A DNA stretch of 14,909 nucleotides. It comes from a bacterium. GTDB lineage: Bacteria; Blakebacterota; Blakebacteria; Blakebacterales; Blakebacteraceae. The DNA lies in NCBI GenBank assembly GCA_025774615.1, contig JALGVQ010000059.1, forward strand, positions 1 through 14,909. Direction: 5' to 3'. The notes below the pieces were generated by a model. The model saw only the letters and a program-made list of their open reading frames with translations. It was not told where the DNA came from and ran no database searches. A program made the position numbers and the translations under genes. Numbering within the stretch: the stretch's first letter is position 1; each line of letters begins with the position of its first letter. Of this stretch, positions 7,048-14,444 are shown piece after piece.

Positions 7048-9162
7048 ATGATAGTGAAAAAAGAAATATCAGTTGGAGGCAGGGTCCTGAGTATCGAGAC
7101 CGGCAAGGTAGCCCGACAGGCTAACGGCGCGGTCTGGGTGCAGTATGAGGGCACTGTTGTACTGGTGGCAGCCACGGCGACCAAAAAGCCGAAGGATATG
7201 CCCTATTTCCCCCTGATGGTTGAATTCAGGGCGAAAACGTATGCCGCTGGCAGGATCCCCGGTGGTTTTTTCAAGCGGGAAGGTCCACCACGTGAGAAAG
7301 AGATCATCAGCGCCCGGCAGATCGATCGCTCGATCCGTCCGCTGTTCCCCAGTGACTACCAGAACGACGTGCAGGTATTCGTCAGCGTTATTTCCACCGA
7401 CTGTGAGAACGACGCCGACATCCTGGGACTCATCGGAGCGAGCGCTTCTCTTTCGATATCAGATATACCATTCGCCAAGACCATTGCCAGTGTCAGAGTC
7501 GGTCGGATCGACGGTGAACTGGTGCTCAATCCCACCATGACGCAGTTCAAGGATAGTGATATAGAGCTCGTCGTGGCTGGTTCGGCGGACAGTATCGTGA
7601 TGGTCGAGGGGGGCGGAAAAATCGTTCCCGAGGCCGAGATGGTCGAGGCGCTTGCTTTTGCTCACGAGCATATCAAACCGATCGTCGCATTGATCGATGA
7701 GCTCAAGGCTGAAGTCGGGAAACCGAACCAGGATTACACGCCGGTCACCCCGTCCGAGGAGTTCATCTCCCGCGTGGATGGAATCGCCCGCGAGAAGATC
7801 GTTGCGGCCAATCAGATGGGTGACAAGGTCGAGCGGGAAGATGCAATGGAAGCGGTGCTCGAACTCGTCAAGCAGGAGACCGAAGAGGAATTCGCCGACC
7901 AGCAGCGGTTCGTCTACAGGGTGACGCACGATATCCAGAGCGATGAAATGCGCAGTGCTGTACTGGAAACCGGTAAACGCGTCGATGGCAGGCAACCGGA
8001 TGAACTCCGTGATGTCACCTGTGAGGTCTCGGTTCTTCCGCAGACTCACGGCTCGGCGATATTCACACGGGGAGAGACCCAGTCACTGACCGTGACGACG
8101 CTTGGAACCAAGCAGGATGAGCAGCGGATGGATGAGCTGGAGGGGGAAACGTGGAAATCGTACATGCTCCACTACAACTTCCCCTCATTCAGCGTCGGTG
8201 AAGTCCGGCCGGTCAGAGGACCCAGTCGTCGGGATATCGGTCATGGCGTCCTGGCGGAGCGCGCGCTCCGTCCGGTCATCCCGACCGAGGAATCCTTCCC
8301 TTACACGATCCGTATCGTCAGCGACATCCTGGAATCGAACGGTTCCTCGAGCATGGCAACGGTATGCGCGGGGTCGCTGTCCCTCATGGACACCGGTGTA
8401 CCGATCAAGGAAGCGGTTGCCGGGATCGCCATGGGCCTCATCCAGGAGGGTGACAAGGATGTCATCCTTACCGATATCACCGGTACCGAGGATCATCTCG
8501 GCGACATGGATTTCAAGGTCGCGGGTACGCGTGATGGTATCACCTCGATCCAGATGGATATCAAGATCGATGGGGTATCAAGTGATCTGCTGGCAAAAGC
8601 ACTCGATCAGGCCCGTGATGCCCGTCTGAGCATCCTCGATACGATGAACAAGACGATCGATACACCACGGACCGAGATCAACGACAAGGCTCCACGGATC
8701 ATCAGTCTCAGGATCAACCCGTCGAAGATCGGTGAAGTGATCGGTCCGGGCGGCAAGGTGATCCGGTCGATCCAGGAGGCAACCGGTGCCAAGATCGACA
8801 TCGATGATGATGGTCTGGTGACGCTTGCAAGTGTGGACAAGGACGCCTGCGAACAGGCATTCGCGATGGTGTCTGCGATCGTCGAGGAGGCTGAACCTGG
8901 CAAGATCTACCAGGGGATCGTAAAGACCGTAGTGAAATTCGGTGCCTTCGTGGAGATCATGCCCGGCAAGGATGGACTCTGTCACATCTCTGAACTCGCA
9001 GCTGGCCGCGTCAACGAGGTTGAAGACGTTCTGCGGGAAGGGGACAAAGTCCGGGTGAAGTGCATCGGGACCGATGATCACGGCAAGATCAAGCTGAGTC
9101 TGAAGGCAGCCATCGAGGAACTGGGCGAAGAGGACGTCTGGATCCAGAAAGTGCCGCGGTAG
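7048..9162 (+). CDS. pnp: Polyribonucleotide nucleotidyltransferase (PNPase)
   Basis: A 704-residue phosphorolytic 3'-5' exoribonuclease of the RNA degradosome. Domains in order: first RNase PH domain (about 10-140; FFKREGPPREKEI from 74), helical linker, second RNase PH domain (about 310-540) with FTRGETQSL (339-347), PSRRDIGHG and the acidic active-site cluster D482/D486/D488 in EDHLGDMDFKVAGT. Then come the KH domain with the GPGG loop at 566-569 and the S1 domain from about residue 618 (IYQGIVKTVVKFGAFVEI) to the end. Length and all motifs are standard. The ATG at 7048 is followed by the usual short N-terminal strand. The M16 peptidase gene starts seven bases after the stop. Confidence 0.98.
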   Translation: MIVKKEISVGGRVLSIETGKVARQANGAVWVQYEGTVVLVAATATKKPKDMPYFPLMVEFRAKTYAAGRIPGGFFKREGPPREKEIISARQIDRSIRPLFPSDYQNDVQVFVSVISTDCENDADILGLIGASASLSISDIPFAKTIASVRVGRIDGELVLNPTMTQFKDSDIELVVAGSADSIVMVEGGGKIVPEAEMVEALAFAHEHIKPIVALIDELKAEVGKPNQDYTPVTPSEEFISRVDGIAREKIVAANQMGDKVEREDAMEAVLELVKQETEEEFADQQRFVYRVTHDIQSDEMRSAVLETGKRVDGRQPDELRDVTCEVSVLPQTHGSAIFTRGETQSLTVTTLGTKQDEQRMDELEGETWKSYMLHYNFPSFSVGEVRPVRGPSRRDIGHGVLAERALRPVIPTEESFPYTIRIVSDILESNGSSSMATVCAGSLSLMDTGVPIKEAVAGIAMGLIQEGDKDVILTDITGTEDHLGDMDFKVAGTRDGITSIQMDIKIDGVSSDLLAKALDQARDARLSILDTMNKTIDTPRTEINDKAPRIISLRINPSKIGEVIGPGGKVIRSIQEATGAKIDIDDDGLVTLASVDKDACEQAFAMVSAIVEEAEPGKIYQGIVKTVVKFGAFVEIMPGKDGLCHISELAAGRVNEVEDVLREGDKVRVKCIGTDDHGKIKLSLKAAIEELGEEDVWIQKVPR

Positions 9163-9169
9163 TCAGCAG

Positions 9170-10447
9170 ATGGTCGAAAACGACACGGGCACACAGTCGC
9201 CCAACGGACACTATCAGCTCACAACGCTCAGTAACGGCCTGACGGTCGTTACTGAGACGTTGCCGCATGTGAGATCGGTAGCGTTCGGTGTCTGGAGCAG
9301 GGCGGGGTCCCGCGACGAGGAAGCAGGTCGCGAGGGCACCGCCCATTTCCTTGAACACATGTTCTTCAAGGGGTCAGAGAACCGCTCGGCCTACGATATC
9401 GCGTACGAGCTCGAGCGGAAGGGTGGTTACCTCAACGCCTTCACCTCGAAGGACCACACCTGCTTTTACGCGCATATCCTCGACGATCACCTCCCGGTGG
9501 CTGTCGATGTGCTGGGTGACATGCTGCAGAATCCGAAGCTCGATCCGGCTGAGCTGGAGCGGGAGAAGCAGGTGGTTCTGGAGGAGATCAAGACATCGAT
9601 CGATACTCCGGATGACTGGGTCCACGAGCTCTTCCTGATGGATCTGTATGGAGAGCATCCCCTGGCCCATCCGGTGCTTGGAAATGAAGAGAGTGTCACC
9701 GGTCTTGATCGTGATCACCTGCGTTCATTCATCGATTCACGGTACAGGAACGGGAACCTGCTGATCGCGGCTGCCGGATCTCTCGTCCATGAAGAGGTAG
9801 TCGATCTGGTTGAGCGGACATTCAGTGAACGGTCTTCTGAGAACTTTGAGGACCGTATTGTGAGCCAGCCCGGTAAGAGTGGTACGGAATTCCTGCATCA
9901 CCGGGATATCTCACAGGTCCATGTACTCCTTGGTTCCCAGGGTCTTCCCTACCGGCACGATGACAGGTACTCGCTGGTGATCCTGATGAATCTTCTCGGA
10001 GGAGGGATGAGCAGCAGACTCTTCCAGTCACTTCGGGAGCAGAGAGGGCTTGTCTACACTGTCAGCAGCGCCACGTCATTCCACGAAGACACGGGGCTCG
10101 CGGCCTTTTACCTTGCCTGTGCGCCAGAGAACGCCCGGCTCGCGCTTGATCTGATCGCTTCGGAGATCAGCGATATCTCAAGGGGTGACTCGGTATCTGA
10201 GGAGGAACTGCAGAGTTCCAGGGAGCAGGTGAAAGGGCATGTCATTCTCGCTCTTGAAAGTACCTTTCCGCGGATGTCCAGGTTGGCAAAGGGGATACTC
10301 TTCGAAGAGCGGATACTGAGTATCGAGGAGACACTGGCGAACATAGACGCGGTGACGGTCGATGACATGGTCCGGATGGCGAAGACAATCCTCAGACCCG
10401 AGATCATCACCACGACCATGCTCGGTGCCACAGAGGATGTTGCGTAA
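9170..10447 (+). CDS. M16-family zinc metallopeptidase
   Basis: A 425-residue inverzincin (pitrilysin / processing-peptidase-like). The inverted zinc motif HFLEH spans 59-63 (H59, E62, H63), in the typical [16 protein letters not shown] context. The distal zinc-ligand glutamate is in VVLEEIK at about 138-139, the expected 74-76 residues later. The C-terminal inactive M16 domain carries the conserved [17 protein letters not shown] near 280-300, which supplies the Arg/Tyr substrate-binding pair. No signal peptide is seen, so it is probably cytosolic. A single-repeat M16 next to pnp is common (YmxG/MlpA type); its natural substrate is usually unknown. The ATG at 9170 has no strong Shine-Dalgarno site. 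It ends two bases before dut. Confidence 0.93.
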   Translation: MVENDTGTQSPNGHYQLTTLSNGLTVVTETLPHVRSVAFGVWSRAGSRDEEAGREGTAHFLEHMFFKGSENRSAYDIAYELERKGGYLNAFTSKDHTCFYAHILDDHLPVAVDVLGDMLQNPKLDPAELEREKQVVLEEIKTSIDTPDDWVHELFLMDLYGEHPLAHPVLGNEESVTGLDRDHLRSFIDSRYRNGNLLIAAAGSLVHEEVVDLVERTFSERSSENFEDRIVSQPGKSGTEFLHHRDISQVHVLLGSQGLPYRHDDRYSLVILMNLLGGGMSSRLFQSLREQRGLVYTVSSATSFHEDTGLAAFYLACAPENARLALDLIASEISDISRGDSVSEEELQSSREQVKGHVILALESTFPRMSRLAKGILFEERILSIEETLANIDAVTVDDMVRMAKTILRPEIITTTMLGATEDVA

Positions 10448-10449
10448 TC

Positions 10450-10908
10450 GTGAACAGGTCCGAACGGATCAACGTGAAACTGATGTGGCTCGATGATCAG
10501 GCCACCCGGCCTCTACCCGCGTACGAGAGTGAAGGCGCGGCTGGTATGGATATCAGAGCTCATCTTGATGAACCGGTGACCATCGAACCGGGCAGCACCA
10601 GGTTGATACCGACAGGCTTTGCCATAGCTCTTCCCGAAGGGTATGAAGCACAGATCAGACCGAGAAGCGGTCTGGCCCTCCGAAACGCGATATCTTTGCC
10701 AAATTCTCCGGGAACGATCGACAGCGACTACCGTGGTGAGGTAAAAATTATCCTTATCAACCACAGCCGTGATTCGTTTACAGTGGAGGACGGGATGCGG
10801 ATAGCCCAGATGATAGTAAGTCCGGTCTGCAGGGCGATCATCGAGGATGTACCGCAACTTCCTGAAACAAGCCGCGGGGCCGGAGGTTTTGGCTCAACAG
10901 GAAACTGA
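10450..10908 (+). CDS. dut: Deoxyuridine 5'-triphosphate nucleotidohydrolase (dUTPase)
   Basis: A 152-residue trimeric dUTPase that hydrolyses dUTP to dUMP and pyrophosphate, keeping uracil out of DNA and feeding dTMP synthesis. All five motifs are present: AGMDIRA (31-37), PRSGLA (71-76), [10 protein letters not shown] (88-97, with catalytic-water Asp91), RIAQMI (117-122) and the glycine-rich C-terminal arm [10 protein letters not shown] (142-151). The GTG at 10450 is preferred because it falls two bases after the upstream stop and leaves a normal-length N-terminus. The ATPase gene begins two bases after the stop. Confidence 0.97.
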   Translation: MNRSERINVKLMWLDDQATRPLPAYESEGAAGMDIRAHLDEPVTIEPGSTRLIPTGFAIALPEGYEAQIRPRSGLALRNAISLPNSPGTIDSDYRGEVKIILINHSRDSFTVEDGMRIAQMIVSPVCRAIIEDVPQLPETSRGAGGFGSTGN

Positions 10909-10910
10909 CC

Positions 10911-13025
10911 ATGAACACAAACCTGGATCAGAGCTACCTTGACTACTGGGGCTTCGATCGAGCTCCGTTCGCGCTTACTCCTGATCCCGATATGCTCTAC
11001 CTCTCGAAGCAGCATCGCGAGTGCATGCTGCGCCTGCAGTACGCGATAGCCGGCAACAAGGGCGGCGCACTTCTGGTGAGTGAGAATCCCGGAGACGGGA
11101 AGACGAGTGTGCTGCGCAGGCTTGAGAAGGACCTCACTGCTGCCGCTGATGACAACTACCGGATCGTGTTCATAGATCATCCGACCCTGACCCCGAACCA
11201 GATGCTCTGGGAACTCCTCAGGCAACTGGGGTTCGGAGAATCGCAGGGGGAGAAGATCCAGAACCTGCTTCAACTGCGTGAGGCTCTGGTGGAAATGTTC
11301 GAGCGGGGTGAGCGCTGCGTATTCATCCTCGATGAAGGGCAGCTGCTCATTGACCGTCCGGAACTACTTCAGGAATTCAGGGTTCTCCTCAACTACACAG
11401 TAGGTGACACGTTCCTGCTGACATTCATCTTCTGCGGGCAGAGCGAACTCGAAGGCACGATGAAGCGGCTGCCGGAATTCTATCAGCGACTACCGGTCCG
11501 TTACTTCCTCCACAGCATGGATCTTGTTGATACCGGTCGGATGCTGGAACATCGCATCAAGGTTGCGGGGTACACCGGCCAGAAACTGTTCAGTGACGAA
11601 GCGGTGAAGGAGATCTACCGGTATGCCCGGGGAATCCCGCGCGTGATCTGTTCTGTCGCTGACCTGACTCTTGTGGTCGGACACAGCAGGAGTGTTCGTC
11701 AGATCCACGATCGGGAGGTCTTTATGGCCATCCGCGATATGGATCGATCGACACAGGATGGCTATCACTACTATCACTTCCTGCGGTCGGCAGGGGTTGG
11801 GACCCCCGAGGAGCAGAAGGAAATTGCTGCTGCTGATGCCGAACTGGATCGCAAGGAGGCGGAAGCGGCTCTCGACCGGCTTGAAGCGACCGAGAGGGGC
11901 GGTGATGTACCGATAAAATCCCTTGCAGCAGAGATAGAAGCCTGGTCTCCGGAAGAGGGCGCACACGATACTGAACTGGAAGAACACACTCTGGAACCGC
12001 AGCCGGAAGAATCCATTTCGGCTTTCAGCCTGGATGAAGAGGTCGAGCATGAGGAGTGGAAGACAACCGATGATATCGATGAAGAGCCGATAGCCGGTGA
12101 AGAAGAGTCGACCATCACCAGGGACAAAGCTGAAGTATCCCCGGATGGTTCAGGGATGGCAATACCGCTGATATCCGATTTCACGTACCGCTACTATGGC
12201 GATGAAGAGGATGAAGATGTCTCCGCACTGCCCGATATCGTGGAGAAACCTGGGTTGGGGGAGGAGCAGGAGGAGGAGGAGGAGGAGCAGCAGCAGGAAG
12301 AGGAGCAGCAGGAGCAGGAAGAGGAGCAGCAGGAAGAGGAGCAGCAGGAGCAGGAGGAGGTTGCTGACACGATCTCCGAACTGGATGAGGATTATTACCC
12401 TCCGATTCAGGACCTTTCCGGGGACGAACCATTCGTCAACTGTCCTTCGTGCGGGACCCGTCAGCAGGCTGATCGGGGAACCTGTGTACAATGCGGTGGT
12501 CCGCTTCACTGGATATGCCCGTCGTGTCAGTTCAAGAACAGTGCTCATCGCGCCAGGTGTGACCGGTGTGGGCAGAGTCTTGCACAGGCACTTCAAGAAG
12601 CCGAGCATCTTCTTCGGGAATCAGTGAGCTCATCGGTTTCCGGTCCCCAGTGGGGCTTTGTTTCAACTCCGGAATTCAGCCTGAAGCTGGGTGATGGTGA
12701 GAAGATTCTCGCAGTGGTGAAGAACAAGCCGATGCTGGGGAAGGGCGTGAATATCCGTGCCCGCACTCAGGCCTGGGGGGAGAGAGAACAGAAGGTGGAT
12801 GTGGTCATCACAAACCATCGTCTGCACATAGTCGCAAAAGAACTCCAGAGCAGGGTTCCCTATCATGAGATACAGGGTGTCAGGGCGGGGAAGGGGAAGG
12901 TGCATCTCTTCTTCAAGGATGGTAGCCTCCGAATCGGATACCCGGCCTCAGAAAGCACCATATACAGTTTGACTCGAAATCTCATCGAGTTCCTCGAGTT
13001 CCAGACGAGCCGATACCGGGTCTGA
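10911..13025 (+). CDS. ExeA/GspA-like AAA+ ATPase fused to a double zinc ribbon and a possible PH-like domain
   Basis: A 704-residue protein with several parts. The opening YWGFDRAPFALTPDPDMLYLS is typical of ExeA/GspA-type ATPases. Walker A is NPGDGKT (K64), Walker B is CVFILDE (D141, E142), sensor-1 is FIFCGQSEL (about 173-181) and the GIPRVI sensor-2 region is 242-247. After an acidic linker (about 295-450) comes a Glu/Gln tract (451-483). Then two matched zinc ribbons: C511-x2-C514-x10-C525-x2-C528 and C536-x2-C539-x10-C550-x2-C553. The C-terminal 120 residues (EFSLKLGDGEKILAVV, VVITNHRLHIVAKE, HLFFKDGSLRI) are predicted beta-rich and resemble a PH/GRAM-like domain; this last call is by eye. 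ExeA acts in type II secretion assembly, but related ATPases have varied roles, so the function here is unknown. No transmembrane segment is seen. Confidence 0.8.
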   Translation: MNTNLDQSYLDYWGFDRAPFALTPDPDMLYLSKQHRECMLRLQYAIAGNKGGALLVSENPGDGKTSVLRRLEKDLTAAADDNYRIVFIDHPTLTPNQMLWELLRQLGFGESQGEKIQNLLQLREALVEMFERGERCVFILDEGQLLIDRPELLQEFRVLLNYTVGDTFLLTFIFCGQSELEGTMKRLPEFYQRLPVRYFLHSMDLVDTGRMLEHRIKVAGYTGQKLFSDEAVKEIYRYARGIPRVICSVADLTLVVGHSRSVRQIHDREVFMAIRDMDRSTQDGYHYYHFLRSAGVGTPEEQKEIAAADAELDRKEAEAALDRLEATERGGDVPIKSLAAEIEAWSPEEGAHDTELEEHTLEPQPEESISAFSLDEEVEHEEWKTTDDIDEEPIAGEEESTITRDKAEVSPDGSGMAIPLISDFTYRYYGDEEDEDVSALPDIVEKPGLGEEQEEEEEEQQQEEEQQEQEEEQQEEEQQEQEEVADTISELDEDYYPPIQDLSGDEPFVNCPSCGTRQQADRGTCVQCGGPLHWICPSCQFKNSAHRARCDRCGQSLAQALQEAEHLLRESVSSSVSGPQWGFVSTPEFSLKLGDGEKILAVVKNKPMLGKGVNIRARTQAWGEREQKVDVVITNHRLHIVAKELQSRVPYHEIQGVRAGKGKVHLFFKDGSLRIGYPASESTIYSLTRNLIEFLEFQTSRYRV
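12261..12360 (+). repeat. Purine-rich GAG/CAG trinucleotide tract encoding a Glu/Gln stretch
   Basis: About 33 codons made almost only of GAG, GAA and CAG. Within it a 21-nt unit (GAAGAGGAGCAGCAGGAGCAG) occurs at 12297-12317 and again at 12333-12353, with a 15-nt partial copy between them. The frame stays open. Such a tract is prone to length change by slippage and probably forms a flexible or helical spacer between the ATPase and the zinc ribbons. Confidence 0.8.
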
Positions 13026-13030
13026 TTCCG

Positions 13031-14089
13031 ATGAATGACCGGCCGGGCAGGGGAGCGCGGTTCACACTGATCATCCTCCTGCTTCTTCTGCTGGTTCCGT
13101 CACATGTTCTGCGTGCAGGCGACCCTCCGGAAGGACCGCCCTGGCACATGGATTACTGGACGGCAAGGAGTGAAGCACTCCGCAACGGTACCCCTGTCTT
13201 TATCTACTTTACCAAAACCTACTGACCACACTGTGTCCCGCTGGAGCGGGACGTCCTGAGTAACCCGGCGCTCGAGCCGTGGTATGAGAGTGTCACCTGG
13301 CTCTTCGTGAACCGGAACTTCGGCTGGGACCATCGGGATGAGACCGTTCAGGACGGGAGTCTGGCCGGCGCGCCCGACTCGCTTCTGACGGACATGGAGG
13401 CTCTGCGTATCCATGACCGGTTCGGTATCTCATCCTGGCCTCAGATGATCGTGATGGATCCCCGTGATGACCGGGTTATCGGCATGCCGGAGCGCACAGT
13501 GGAGAGCGTGACCGGACTCTTCGATACCGCGATCAGGGAGATCCCCGATCCCGGCAGCAATGCTCGGCGCCTGTACCGCAGACTCGATAAGGCCATCAAG
13601 CTGTACGAGAAGGGGAAGAGAGAGAAGGGGGGGGAGCAGCTGATCGGATTGAGCAGGGAGATAGATCCCTGGCTGGTCTGGCTCGAGGCCCACCGGGCCA
13701 TGAAGGAATACACGGGCTCCGTTCTTGGTGAATCATCCAGCACGGGGTCGCAACCCGGAATACCCGATGTAGATGATCCCGACCCTGCCTGGCGCGCGCT
13801 CTCGCTGGAAAGATATCTCCTCGTTCTTGAGGATATCGCGCAGTTCAGCCAACTGGATGTGGAGTTCGGTTATGATGACAAACTGCTTCGCGCCGCGCTC
13901 TCTGATGAGGATATCGTCGTCCGCCTGCGGGCGCTCAGATGCCTCGCGTTGACGGAGCCGTCCATGATCATGGAATACGCGGCCGAACTGCTGCAGGTCC
14001 CCAACGATCCTATCCGCTATGAAGTACTCAGTGTCATCGAGCGTCCTGCGGATCAACACGGTGCGCTGTCTCAGGGAATCGGGAGATGA
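13031..14089 (+). CDS. Exported thioredoxin-fold selenoprotein (U-P-H-C active site) with a HEAT-like C-terminal part
   Basis: Read with TGA 13223-13225 as selenocysteine, this frame gives 352 residues. Residues 1-29 look like a signal peptide: Arg-rich start, Leu/Ile-rich core 13-22, possible cleavage after A29. A thioredoxin fold follows (about 35-165): strand TPVFIYFTKTY, then U65-P-H-C68 with the usual VPLERDV helix, and a cis-proline candidate P137 in SSWPQMIVMD. Exported relatives have CxxC here, so Sec exactly replaces the attacking cysteine while the resolving cysteine stays. A helical region follows (about 170 on) with HEAT-like helices (VVRLRALRCLALTEP). The frame ends at TGA 14087-14089, but the helical repeat seems to continue in another frame (see next CDS). 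The start lies five bases after the ATPase stop. If TGA were read as stop, only a 64-residue stub would remain. Substrate unknown; a periplasmic redox role is inferred. Confidence 0.8.
13223..13225 (+). other. In-frame TGA, probable selenocysteine codon (Sec65)
   Basis: This TGA occupies the first cysteine position of a thioredoxin CxxC motif: the preceding strand is IYFTKTY and the codons after it give P-H-C. The frame is open both before it (from 13031) and after it (to 14087). Most other genes in the window end in TGA, so a global recoding of TGA is not the explanation. Confidence 0.82.
13226..13254 (+). promoter_or_regulatory. Candidate bacterial SECIS element
   Basis: Nine bases after the TGA, GTCCCGC (13235-13241) pairs perfectly with GCGGGAC (13246-13252), enclosing the tetraloop TGGA (13242-13245). 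Two G-U pairs can extend the base (13234/13253 and 13233/13254). Known bacterial SECIS elements are a short stem just after the UGA with a G among the first two apical-loop bases, about 16-37 nt from the UGA. Here the first loop G (13243) is 18 nt after the last base of TGA. SelB binding is inferred, not shown. Confidence 0.72.
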
Positions 14090-14444
14090 GAGCTGTGTGG
14101 AGGTACTGGTCTCTGAGGTCTCGGAGCCGAATCCGCGTAATTACCTGCATGGGCTTATCGTCGAGACGGTGGCGGAGATAGCCCTCAGAGGTGACGACAG
14201 TCTGCAGGAGAGGACAGTTGGTGATCTCCTCCAGTCATTCCCGGCTGCAGTGGATGTATCGGGGGGCGATGAGGATACCAGGGCGCAGGAGCTCAGGATA
14301 TCGCTCTCGTTCACCCGGAAGGTGCACAAGGCGTTGGTCCACCTCAGCGGGAGAGAAGACCTCCCGGAACCGCCTGAAGAATGGTCACTTCGATCCAGAA
14401 GCGGGTATCTGGCTGAACTTCACCGTCTGCTCGGCAACGGATAG
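14019..14444 (+). pseudogene. HEAT-like continuation of the selenoprotein in a shifted frame
   Basis: This frame is open from 13968 (after TGA 13965-13967) to TAG 14442-14444; the first ATG is at 14019. It overlaps the end of the previous CDS by 71 bases. The helices VLRINTVRCLRES, SCVEVLVSEVSEP and YLHGLIVETVAEIA continue the HEAT-like rhythm of the upstream frame (DPIRYEVLSV), while the last upstream residues (after about 14040) look unlike it. Moving forward one base near 14030-14045 joins the two into a single protein of about 470 residues. The cause could be a sequencing or assembly error, a real frameshift mutation, or less likely programmed shifting. A separate small gene starting at 14019 is the alternative, but no Shine-Dalgarno site is evident. 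The end overlaps the opposing gene by 25 bp. Confidence 0.6.

Noticed and set aside
12150-12608. Minus-strand frame with a long run of leucines, looking like a membrane protein
   Set aside because: The leucines are only the reverse reading of the GAG/CAG tract in the ATPase gene.
13223-13225. TGA as a reassigned sense codon genome-wide (Trp or Gly)
   Set aside because: TGA is the natural stop of most genes in the window (for example nrnA, truB, ribF, dut, the ATPase), and tryptophan is encoded by TGG.
14087-14089. A second Sec codon at the end of the selenoprotein frame
   Set aside because: After this TGA the same frame stops again within about ten codons, there is no active-site context, and the conserved helices continue in another frame.
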